Positions 46,453 to 53,572 of a stretch of 64,000 bases of DNA are shown one piece after another. This stretch comes from Tectiglobus sp965223355 (GTDB taxonomy: Bacteria; Pseudomonadota; Alphaproteobacteria; Rhizobiales; Hyphomicrobiaceae): assembly GCA_965223355.1 (NCBI GenBank), contig CBDCWE010000003.1:3162001-3226000 (forward strand). The letters are read 5' to 3'. Under the pieces are notes generated by a model that was not told where the DNA came from, ran no database searches, and worked only from the letters and a program-made list of their open reading frames with translations. Both the position numbers and the translations under genes were made by a program. Each line of letters opens with the position of its first letter. Within the stretch, counting starts at the first letter, position 1.

Positions 46453-47189
46453 ATCGTGCTCCTCGTCGCGGCGATCAAGGCGAGCGCCTCGCCGGCATTC
46501 AATCGGCCATCGTAGAGTGCGCGGCCGGAAATCGCACCTTCCAGGTGGGCGTAGGCCGGCGCCAGCAACTGGCGGATATCCGCGATCGAGGCCAAGCCGC
46601 CCGAGGCGATAACGGGGATCGTTGTTGCCGCCGCCAGCGCCGCGGTCGCCGGCAGATTGAGGCCGGTCAGAATGCCGTCGCGATCAATATCGGTATAGAT
46701 GATGGCGCTGACGCCGGCATCCTCGAAGCGGCGCGCCAGATCGACGGCGCTCAGCTCGCTGGTCGCAGCCCAGCCCTCGACCGCGACCTTGCCGCCCTTG
46801 GCATCGATGCCGACGACAATGCGGCCCGGAAACCGGCGGCAGGCATCCCTGACGAGGGCTGGATCACGCACGGCGATGGTGCCGAGGATGACGCGCCGGA
46901 TGCCCTTGTCGAGCCACATCTCAATGGTTGCGATATCGCGAATGCCGCCGCCCAACTGCGCCGGGATGGCGATCGCCGACAGGATGTTGTCGACGGCCTC
47001 GGCGTTGACCGGTTGCCCGGCGAAGGCGCCGTTGAGGTCGACGATGTGCAGCCATTCGAAGCCTTGGCTTTCGAAGTCGGCGGCCTGGGCTGCCGGATCG
47101 TCGTTGAACACCGTTGCATCCGACATTTCGCCGAGTTTGAGGCGAACGCACTGGCCGTCTTTGAGATCGATTGCGGGAAACAGGATCAC
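46449..47189 (-). CDS. hisA: Phosphoribosyl isomerase A
   Basis: The 246-aa (beta/alpha)8 isomerase catalyses ProFAR to PRFAR in histidine synthesis. Features include LFPAIDLKDGQCVRL with catalytic Asp8, VDLNGAFAGQPVN, QLGGGIRDIATIE and the second catalytic Asp in IIYTDIDRDG. The start is GTG, with CGGAG 6 nt upstream. It is the first minus-strand gene of the hisA / arginase-fold / hisF group. Length is normal. Confidence 0.96.
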   Translation of the reverse strand: MILFPAIDLKDGQCVRLKLGEMSDATVFNDDPAAQAADFESQGFEWLHIVDLNGAFAGQPVNAEAVDNILSAIAIPAQLGGGIRDIATIEMWLDKGIRRVILGTIAVRDPALVRDACRRFPGRIVVGIDAKGGKVAVEGWAATSELSAVDLARRFEDAGVSAIIYTDIDRDGILTGLNLPATAALAAATTIPVIASGGLASIADIRQLLAPAYAHLEGAISGRALYDGRLNAGEALALIAATRSTM

Positions 47190-47446
47190 GGCGGCTCCGT
47201 TGCTGCCGGCCGATCCCGCAGCGCGGCGCGGCCTTGGCCATCAGATTGCTATTTTGTTCTGCCATTTGGCGATCGGGTCGTGACGCGCGGCCACATACCG
47301 ATGATTTGGTGCCTCGCGTGTTGGCTTAACCCGCTGATGCAACAAGTCAACCCGTCGTTTGATTGACGCCGTCGCGCGTCGCCGTCGTGGTTGGCTGTCG
47401 TTGTCGTCGGTGCTGCAATTGCCGGAATTTGCCAACGGAGCATGCG

Positions 47447-47752
47447 GTGTTGTTCGAAATGCCAAAACAGAAACCGCCGGTTCGTGCGTTGAGCGCGCAG
47501 GATGCGGTTGATATCTGGATTGCGCGATGGCTCAGGGTCCCGCGCAAGGATTTGGTCCACCGCTACGGCTGCGATCCGCGACGGCTTTACGAAATCTGGG
47601 AGGGCAAGAAGTTTCCGGCCGCGCGTGATACGGCGCTGGAGCGGTTTTGTACCGTGTTTCCCGGCCTAAAGGACCGGGTCGACTTCGGGCCGCACAAGCG
47701 CGTACCGCGCCGGCCCGACTGCGACGATCAACTGGCGTTGTTCGACTCGTAG
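47447..47752 (+). CDS. Small basic hypothetical protein, possible DNA-binding
   Basis: About 101 aa from a GTG at 47447 (GGAG 6-7 nt upstream) or 97 aa from the ATG at 47459. The sequence ALSAQDAVDIWIARWLRVPR then KDLVHRYGCDPRRLYEIWEG has the helix pattern of a small helix-turn-helix. It is basic, with no signal or membrane segment. It immediately precedes the LexA boxes. I do not know the family, and the DNA-binding idea is inference. Confidence 0.6.
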   Translation: MLFEMPKQKPPVRALSAQDAVDIWIARWLRVPRKDLVHRYGCDPRRLYEIWEGKKFPAARDTALERFCTVFPGLKDRVDFGPHKRVPRRPDCDDQLALFDS

Positions 47753-47771
47753 GCCGGGATTGTACAATATC

Positions 47772-47797
47772 GAACTTTTTAAGAACATTTGTTGAAC
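47772..47797. promoter_or_regulatory. Triple LexA half-site array (SOS box)
   Basis: GAAC occurs at 47772, 47783 and 47794, exactly 11 bp apart (GAAC-N7-GAAC-N7-GAAC). The alphaproteobacterial SOS box is the direct repeat GTTC-N7-GTTC, so this gives two overlapping boxes in reverse orientation. Confidence 0.75.
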
Positions 47798-47829
47798 TAA
47801 CGCTGGACAACACTGGCGACTCGTGTGAT

Positions 47830-47844
47830 GTTCTATTTACGTTC
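47830..47844. promoter_or_regulatory. LexA box GTTC-N7-GTTC
   Basis: GTTCTATTTACGTTC is a perfect alphaproteobacterial LexA direct repeat with an AT-rich spacer, 129 bp upstream of the gene at 47973. Confidence 0.8.
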
Positions 47845-47972
47845 TCGCACAAGTCTCCGAGAACGGCTCGATCCCAGGAGCCCGCGTATATTCGGGTGTT
47901 GCGTCCACGTTCCGCGTTCCGCGTTTCGTGATGCGTTCCGTTCGCGCCTTAACGTCCGCAAAGAGAGCCGTC

Positions 47973-48329
47973 ATGCAAACGTTCCTGATAGCCTACGACC
48001 TCGCCGTACCTGCCACCAACAAGCACGCCATCTCGTCCGCGATTATGATGCTCGGGCAAGCCTGGGCGCGCCCGCTCGACCAGACCTGGTATCTCAAGGC
48101 CGACCTCGACGTCGGCGACATTGAAGGTGTCCTGGGTGGCCTGCTTGGTGACGATGATGGCCTGCTGGTGCAACGCATCGATCGCGATGGCGACCTCGCC
48201 AAGACGGCGCTCAGATGGTTCAAACGGCGCACGCAACCTGTGGCCGGCATCGAAACCAACATCGTCGCGTTTGCGCCCGCCCAGCAGTCGCGCCCGATCG
48301 AGCAAGACGACTTCGCGCTTGCCAGCTAG
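47973..48329 (+). CDS. Small Cas2/SinR-like protein, probably SOS-regulated
   Basis: The 118-aa protein starts MQTFLIAYDL, the beta-strand opening typical of Cas2/VapD/SinR-like ferredoxin folds (strand ending in YDL), followed by ATNKHAISSAIMMLGQAWAR, a helix, then PLDQTWYLKADL. No CRISPR array or other cas gene is present, so this would be a stand-alone relative, perhaps an RNA- or DNA-acting toxin-like factor. Two LexA boxes lie upstream, implying induction by DNA damage. ATG 47973 has AAAGAGAG upstream. R2 copy b begins at its TAG stop. Family assignment is tentative. Confidence 0.65.
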   Translation: MQTFLIAYDLAVPATNKHAISSAIMMLGQAWARPLDQTWYLKADLDVGDIEGVLGGLLGDDDGLLVQRIDRDGDLAKTALRWFKRRTQPVAGIETNIVAFAPAQQSRPIEQDDFALAS

Positions 48330-48502
48330 GAAACCTCTGATCAAGCCACGGGTTTCCAAAGGGCTTGGCCCTTTGGCGGGATCGTTGAGGACAGAGCCCT
48401 TAACATATCGCCGCTTGGCGGCGATCCTTGAGGGGCTTGTCCGCCCCTCAAACACCCCGACCAGGGGATGGGTCCCCTGGACCTGAAACTTGTTCAGAGG
48501 TT
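48328..48502 (+). repeat. R2 repeat, copy b
   Basis: Begins at the TAG stop of the small SOS gene, with AACCTCTGATCAAG at the left end and CTTGTTCAGAGGTT at the right, which pair over 14 bp with one or two mismatches. Internal stems: CCAAAGGGC/GCCCTTTGG, CGCCGC/GCGGCG, GAGGGGC/GCCCCTC, CCAGGGGA/TCCCCTGG. Confidence 0.88.
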
Positions 48503-48584
48503 GCCTCGGAGTTCGTCCAGATGGCATTTCCTTGGGGTTGGTCGGCGATGCGATGCCGAGGCGCAGAGCGCAGGGAGAGAACGG

Positions 48585-49043
48585 ATGCCGGAGCTGAAAT
48601 CCGAGTACCTTTTTACGATTACCGTTACTGTCAACGCATTACACGATGTCGGCCAAGTACCGCTCGGCACGCGCCATCTCGATATGCTGGGCGAGGGGCG
48701 GTTCGAGGGGCCGCGGCTGAAGGGTGACGTGCTGCCAGGTGGGATTGATCAGAAGATATTCCGCGCCGACGGGGCCATGAACCCGAATGTGCGCATGGTC
48801 CTGAGAACCGATGATGATGCCTTGATCTATATGCACTATCAGGGGGTGCGCTACGGCACGCCGGCGGTCATGGACCGCATTGCCGCCGGAGAGACGGTTG
48901 ATCCTTCGGAATATTATCTGCGCAATACGCCGTACTTCGAGACCGCGTCGGAAAAGTACGATTGGCTCAACCGGATCGTCGCCGTCGGCGTCGGGCGGCG
49001 GCTGCCGGATCACGCCGCCTACGATGTGTTTCAGATCCTGTAG
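48585..49043 (+). CDS. DUF3237 family protein
   Basis: The 152-aa protein follows the DUF3237 pattern: LKSEYLFTITVTVNAL, a central GGIDQKIFRADGAMNPNVRM, then YMHYQGVRYG and a terminal ETASEKYDWLNRIVAVGVGR. This is a compact beta-barrel family of unproven function, often next to catabolic or redox genes. ATG 48585 has AGGGAG 9 nt upstream. It precedes a 2-hydroxyacid dehydrogenase gene by 237 bp. Confidence 0.88.
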   Translation: MPELKSEYLFTITVTVNALHDVGQVPLGTRHLDMLGEGRFEGPRLKGDVLPGGIDQKIFRADGAMNPNVRMVLRTDDDALIYMHYQGVRYGTPAVMDRIAAGETVDPSEYYLRNTPYFETASEKYDWLNRIVAVGVGRRLPDHAAYDVFQIL

Positions 49044-49280
49044 ATGGCGGTCGGTTGCACCTGCGGAAGACTTTGAACAACGTGTCGTGCAACTGGCGCG
49101 ATTGGCGCGACTGACCGACGGCTGGGTGCGATATCGCCAACGGCGGCTGGCGCGATTGGTGCGGTTGGCGAAACCTCGGGCTGGCAATATGCCGGATCGC
49201 AACAATCGATTGCACCAAAGGCACCTTCGCCAATAGGCTTGCCGACCAAACATCGGGTTGCAACGACTGGTTCCAAGGTC

Positions 49281-50192
49281 ATGACACGGCGCGGGCTCTA
49301 CTTCGACTGCAGCGACGACATGGCGGCGCTCTTGAGCGAGCTTGACGATGATTTCACCGACGGTTTGGAAATCAGTCTCGGCGATCCGGCGCCGGACAGG
49401 TTGGCCGGACTGCTCAAAGGCCATACGCTGCTGGTCAACGGGCACACCGTGATGGATGGCCCGTTACTCAAGGCCTTGGCACCGGAACTTCGGCGCATCG
49501 TGTTTCTCGGAACCGGCGCTGCCAACTACATCGACGAGGGCGCCGCGGACGATCTTGGCATCGAGGTCGTCACCGTGCCGGGCTACGGTGACCGCTCGGT
49601 CGCAGAACATGCGTTCGCATTGCTGCTGGCGGCAGCCCGTGACATCGCAAGAACCGACCAGGCGCTCAGAGGCGGCGGCTGGTTGCGCAGTTCCGGCACC
49701 GAACTCAAAGGAAAGACCGTCGGCGTCGTCGGGTTCGGCGGCATTGGGCGCGAATTCGCGTCGATCGCGCAGGCGTTCGGAATGAACGTGCAAGTTTGGA
49801 ACCGCAGCGCAGTCGACGTGCCCGACGACATGCGACGGCTCGAACGGCTCGGGGACCTGTTTGCCTCAAGCGATGCGGTGTCGCTGCATTTGGCCTACAC
49901 ACCCGAGACACGCAACTTCATCGGCCGTGACTTGTTGGCTGCGATGCGGCCCGGAAGTTTCCTGATCAATACCGCGCGGGCCGAGCTGGTCGCACCGGGC
50001 GCACTGCGAGAGTGTCTGGTCAACGGGCCCATCGGCCATGCCGCGATCGACGTCTTCGAGCCGGAACCGCCCAGTCCGGAGGACCCGTTGCTCAAACTCG
50101 CGAACGTCACGCTGACCCCGCACATTGCCTGGAAGACGCCGGATGCGAGCCGGCGGCTACTGGAACTCGGTCTCCGGGAACTCTGGAAATAA
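49281..50192 (+). CDS. D-2-hydroxyacid dehydrogenase
   Basis: The 303-aa protein belongs to the phosphoglycerate/2-hydroxyacid dehydrogenase family, with Rossmann motif GVVGFGGIGREFASIAQAFG, NTARAELV, DVFEPEPPSPEDPLL and the catalytic His in TLTPHIAWKTPDASRR. The N-terminal substrate domain is short. It is distinct from the GhrA-like copy at 3962-4909. ATG 49281 has AAGG close upstream. Substrate is unknown. Two tRNAs follow 149 bp downstream. Confidence 0.88.
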   Translation: MTRRGLYFDCSDDMAALLSELDDDFTDGLEISLGDPAPDRLAGLLKGHTLLVNGHTVMDGPLLKALAPELRRIVFLGTGAANYIDEGAADDLGIEVVTVPGYGDRSVAEHAFALLLAAARDIARTDQALRGGGWLRSSGTELKGKTVGVVGFGGIGREFASIAQAFGMNVQVWNRSAVDVPDDMRRLERLGDLFASSDAVSLHLAYTPETRNFIGRDLLAAMRPGSFLINTARAELVAPGALRECLVNGPIGHAAIDVFEPEPPSPEDPLLKLANVTLTPHIAWKTPDASRRLLELGLRELWK

Positions 50193-50340
50193 ACAACCGG
50201 GCCCGGCGACCTTGCCTCACTGCAGCCCCATTGATCCGACATACGCCCGCCTCCCGATGGGTTGCCGTGTGTCCGGGCTCGTTGAGACCCGGCTGGCGCG
50301 CGCCGCTGTGCGGTGGACGTGTTCCGCACTCGTTGGGATT

Positions 50341-50412
50341 GCGGCTATAGCTCAGTGGTAGAGCACCCGGCAGCAGGCCGGGAGGACAGGGGTTCAAGTC
50401 CCTTTAGCCGCA
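50341..50412 (+). tRNA. tRNA-like gene, anticodon GCA by position (Cys?), atypical
   Basis: A full cloverleaf can be drawn: acceptor GCGGCTA/TAGCCGC, D stem GCTC/GAGC, anticodon stem CCCGG/CCGGG, T stem AGGGG/CCCTT with loop TTCAAGT, discriminator A, no encoded CCA. The 7-nt anticodon loop CAGCAGG places GCA at 34-36, but position 33 is A instead of the near-universal U, and A73 does not match tRNA-Cys (U73). The gene may be a variant or pseudo-tRNA. Confidence 0.7.
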
Positions 50413-50415
50413 TGG

Positions 50416-50488
50416 AAACGACTAGCTCAGTGGGTAGAGCGCGAGACTGTTAATCTTGTGGTCGTGGGTTCGACTCCCACGTCGTTTG
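50416..50488 (+). tRNA. tRNA-Asn(GTT)
   Basis: Cloverleaf: acceptor AAACGAC/GTCGTTT, D stem GCTC/GAGC, anticodon stem CGAGA/TCTTG, loop CTGTTAA giving anticodon GTT with U33, T stem GTGGG/CCCAC with loop TTCGACT, discriminator G, no encoded CCA. It starts 3 bp after the preceding tRNA and ends 12 bp before an insertion sequence. Confidence 0.9.
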
Positions 50489-50500
50489 TATGTGCCCTCC

Positions 50501-51795
50501 TGTCCGACCCGGAGACATAGGTAACAGATCGTTCCTAAGACATGGGTGACACCCTCGAGCCGAACGGGGTATCGATAGTTTGCAAGGTTTTCTGTTCTAA
50601 GTCTATGTATCCGAGATCGTAGGCCATGAAGCTTACGAGCCAGATGCCGTCGTCGACTTCCTTTATTCCAAGCCTCTGTCCGGCCATGACGGTTGAGATG
50701 TTGATCTTCTTGCGGTGCATGCAGATGCGTCCGCATGACGTCACGAGCACGTCGCGATCGTGCAGCGGATAGTCGATCTCCGGCAGGCCCTGGTAGGGTC
50801 GCGGCGCTGCGCGATAGACGTCTGCAGGTATTTTCATGTCGAGTGCTTCGTGAGGGCGTTCGTCATTGAACTCGCTCATAAATTCATCGAAGCGGGCCTG
50901 CTGCTGAAGACTGTTTGCGGCAGCGGGGCGGCATGCCTCCTTCTTCAAGGTCAGATGCATGCGCTCATGGCGGCCGTTCTGGTGCGGGTTGCCGGGTTTG
51001 ATGCGCTCGATCGCGATGCCGAGACGCAGCCACCACACCGATAGCCTGGAGAGATTGTAGAGCCCGTTCGGGCTGGCGAAGGGGAGGCCGTTGTCGGTGC
51101 GGATAGCATCCGGCAGGCCGCGCTCCTGGAACAGGCGCACGAAGGCGTCGAAGGCGCCGGCCTCTTTGGTCGATTGCAAGGCTTCGCACATCAGGATGAA
51201 GCGCGAGGCCTGGTCGGTGACGGTGAGGGGGTAACAGTAGTTGCGGTTGGCGAGCTTGAACTCGCCCTTGAAGTCGGCGCACCACAACTGATTGGGCTGG
51301 GCGACCTCGGTGAGCGCGGTGCCCTTGGCCTTGCCGCGGCGGGTTTTGGCGCGTTTGACCAGGCCGTAGCGGTCGAGGACGGCGTGGACGGTGGATTTGG
51401 CGGGCACGCGGATGTCGCCGGCGAGCCGCCGGACGAGCAGTTCGCGGATCTTGCGTGCGCCCCAGTTGGGCTTCTCGCGCTTGATGCGCACGATCAAGGC
51501 CTCGACCTGGGCCGGCAGCTGGTTGGCGTAGCGCCACGGCCGGCGCGAGCGGTCGGTCAGCGCTTCAACGCCGTGCTCCTTGTAGCGGTTGAAGATCTTG
51601 TAGCCGGTTTTGCGGGAGATCGCGAACTCGCGGCAGACGTCTGACATTGCCTCGCCTTCGAGGATGCGGGCAACGAAGCGGACACGTTCGTCCATCACCG
51701 AACTCTCTTTCCACGGCATCAACACCTCCCGCAAAATGCGGAAAGTGTTACCTATGTGTCCGGTACGAAGTGTCACCTATGTCTCGGGTCGGGCA
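50501..51795 (-). mobile_element. IS481-family insertion sequence
   Basis: The ends are imperfect inverted repeats of about 25 bp: left TGTCCGACCCGGAGACATAG and, on the other strand, right TGCCCGACCCGAGACATAGG. A second inner motif (CATAGGTAACA / CATGGGTGACAC) repeats near each end. It encloses one complete transposase gene. No clear target duplication is visible. Length about 1.3 kb, normal for the family. Confidence 0.85.
50535..51719 (-). CDS. IS481-family DDE transposase
   Basis: The 394-aa protein has N-terminal helix-turn-helix domains (EGEAMSDVCREFAISRKTGY, then KIFNRYKEHGVEALTDRSRR) and an rve-type catalytic core. The DDE residues are in WCADFKGEF, RTDNGLPFAS and HERMHLTLKKEA. Gene is intact with no frameshift. 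The ATG at 51719 has GGGAGG 6 nt upstream. Being intact suggests recent arrival or activity. Confidence 0.93.
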   Translation of the reverse strand: MPWKESSVMDERVRFVARILEGEAMSDVCREFAISRKTGYKIFNRYKEHGVEALTDRSRRPWRYANQLPAQVEALIVRIKREKPNWGARKIRELLVRRLAGDIRVPAKSTVHAVLDRYGLVKRAKTRRGKAKGTALTEVAQPNQLWCADFKGEFKLANRNYCYPLTVTDQASRFILMCEALQSTKEAGAFDAFVRLFQERGLPDAIRTDNGLPFASPNGLYNLSRLSVWWLRLGIAIERIKPGNPHQNGRHERMHLTLKKEACRPAAANSLQQQARFDEFMSEFNDERPHEALDMKIPADVYRAAPRPYQGLPEIDYPLHDRDVLVTSCGRICMHRKKINISTVMAGQRLGIKEVDDGIWLVSFMAYDLGYIDLEQKTLQTIDTPFGSRVSPMS

Positions 51796-52189
51796 CCAAA
51801 GCACATTCGGTTAGGGACCGATCTACTACTGAACGAGGGGAGCCGGTTGCTTCCCGGGCAGGACCAAATTCGCCGGCGGCTCCGGCCCAAGGCGATGGCG
51901 GGAATGCCAGGTGATTGAGCGCTCTGCGCGCGCGCAGATACCGCGCTGTGGCAATGCTTGCGCTGCGGGCACCGGCAGGGCGATGCGGACGGCTGCGGCC
52001 GGAAACATCGACCTGGACGCAACCCGCAAGCAACGGCGGCGACGCAGCGCTCAAGCGCGGGTCCGCGTCTCAGTTGCCGGGCGGCGACCGGCGAACCTAA
52101 ACGCGATCTTGTTCCGGCGCCAACTGCGATGGAAGCAGATTGGGCGCGCCGTAAATTGATTGCCGCGGCACGTGCCGAGGAGGCTTGTT
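51796..52189. other. 394-bp intergenic region right of the IS
   Basis: No protein-coding gene is supported. The sequence is GC-rich without a recognised repeat. The end carries a GAGGAGG ribosome-binding site for the SPFH gene. Confidence 0.5.
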
Positions 52190-53341
52190 ATGTGGGGTTT
52201 GGGATTCTTTGATGTTGTCGTTCGCGACGATGAGCGCGCGTTCCTGACGCGCGATGGCAAGTTCGTGCGCCTGCTCGAGCCGGGCCGCCATCGCGAACGC
52301 GATTTCAACAACCGCCTCAAGGCCGAAGTGGTCAAGGTGATACAGGCGGAGTTGCCGGCGGAACGGGCGCTGTTGTTTGCAAAGACGCAGCCGCAGTTGG
52401 CGGCCGAGCACTTCGTGATCGTGCAACCGCGCCAGGGCGAGGTCGCAATCGTTTCGATGGACGGGGTGCCCAAGCATCTTGTGTTGCCGAATTCGACACG
52501 GGCGTTCTGGCAGACTTTGACGGCGATCGAAGTCGATACGATCGACACCGAGGCCGATCTGCGGGTCGACCGGGCGCATCTTGCCAAACTGGATCTGGAT
52601 GATGCCCGCGTCGTGGTTGAGGAGGTCGTCGCCCAGCACGAGGTTGGTCTGCTGTTCGTTGACGGCGATTTGGTCGAACAGCTGGCGCCGGGACGCCACG
52701 CCTTCTGGGCGGTCAACCGCAAGGTTGAGATCGTCAAGGTCGACCCGCGTCCGACGCCTTTGGAAGTTACGGCGCAGGAAATCCTGACCAAGGACCGGGT
52801 CGGCATCCGTGTCACGCTGACCGCGTTCTACAAGGTCGTCGATGTCGTGAAGGCAACAATCGGGACCGGTGATCTCGCCAATACGCTCTACCGGCTGGTG
52901 CAGTTCGCGATCCGGGAAGCCGTGGCGACGCGAACGCTGGATGACATCCTGGCCGCGCGCGATGCGATCGACCAGGACGTCCGCGCCTATGTGACGGCGC
53001 GGGTTGCAGATCTTGGCGTTGAGATTGCCGAAATCGGGGTCAAGGATGTTATCCTGCCGGGCGACGTTCGCGATCTGCTCAACCAGGTCGTCGAAGCCGA
53101 GCGGGTGGCCAAGGCCAACCTGATCAAGCGTCAGGAAGAGACCGCGGCGACACGCTCGCTGCTCAATACGGCGCGGCTAATGGACGACAATCCGCTGCTG
53201 CTGCGCCTCAAGGAACTCGAGGCACTGGAGAAGCTGGTCGAGAAGGTCGGACGGATCGATCTTCACACCGGCGGCGGCGCTGCCGGGTTGGAGGCGCTGT
53301 TGAAGAACCTCTACCGGTTGAGCGAGAAGGACGGGGAGTAG
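52190..53341 (+). CDS. SPFH/stomatin-like (slipin) protein
   Basis: The 383-aa protein resembles slipins. Two similar blocks are seen, ERAFLTRDGKFVRLLEPGRH near residue 12 and VGLLFVDGDLVEQLAPGRH near residue 157, followed by the SPFH core (VTAQEILTKDRVGIRVTLTA; YRLVQFAIREAVATRTLDDI) and a coiled-coil tail (EAERVAKANLIKRQEETAAT). There is no obvious membrane helix at the N-terminus, so attachment would be peripheral or via oligomers. A GAGGAGG precedes ATG 52190. The large membrane protein gene is convergent downstream. Confidence 0.87.
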   Translation: MWGLGFFDVVVRDDERAFLTRDGKFVRLLEPGRHRERDFNNRLKAEVVKVIQAELPAERALLFAKTQPQLAAEHFVIVQPRQGEVAIVSMDGVPKHLVLPNSTRAFWQTLTAIEVDTIDTEADLRVDRAHLAKLDLDDARVVVEEVVAQHEVGLLFVDGDLVEQLAPGRHAFWAVNRKVEIVKVDPRPTPLEVTAQEILTKDRVGIRVTLTAFYKVVDVVKATIGTGDLANTLYRLVQFAIREAVATRTLDDILAARDAIDQDVRAYVTARVADLGVEIAEIGVKDVILPGDVRDLLNQVVEAERVAKANLIKRQEETAATRSLLNTARLMDDNPLLLRLKELEALEKLVEKVGRIDLHTGGGAAGLEALLKNLYRLSEKDGE

Positions 53342-53572
53342 CCGTCTGCGATAAATCCTTCGGCTGCGCCTCAGTGTACGTTCTGCCCAGGGCACTATGG
53401 ACAACTGCTCTTCGAGGCGGCCCGGCGATTTGATTGTCCCTTATGCGTCAACGCCGAACACCACACCGGAGCGCAGCGGCGGGACTGTCTCCCGAGGGAC
53501 TGAGCACGACCGCCCCAGCCCACCCGCAGGGCCGCTTACGATTTGGCGCAAACGCCGGGCCCGGTTGGCGGC

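Noticed and set aside
47973..48329. True CRISPR Cas2
   Set aside because: No repeats, cas1 or other cas genes are present, and the resemblance is limited to the first strand and general size.
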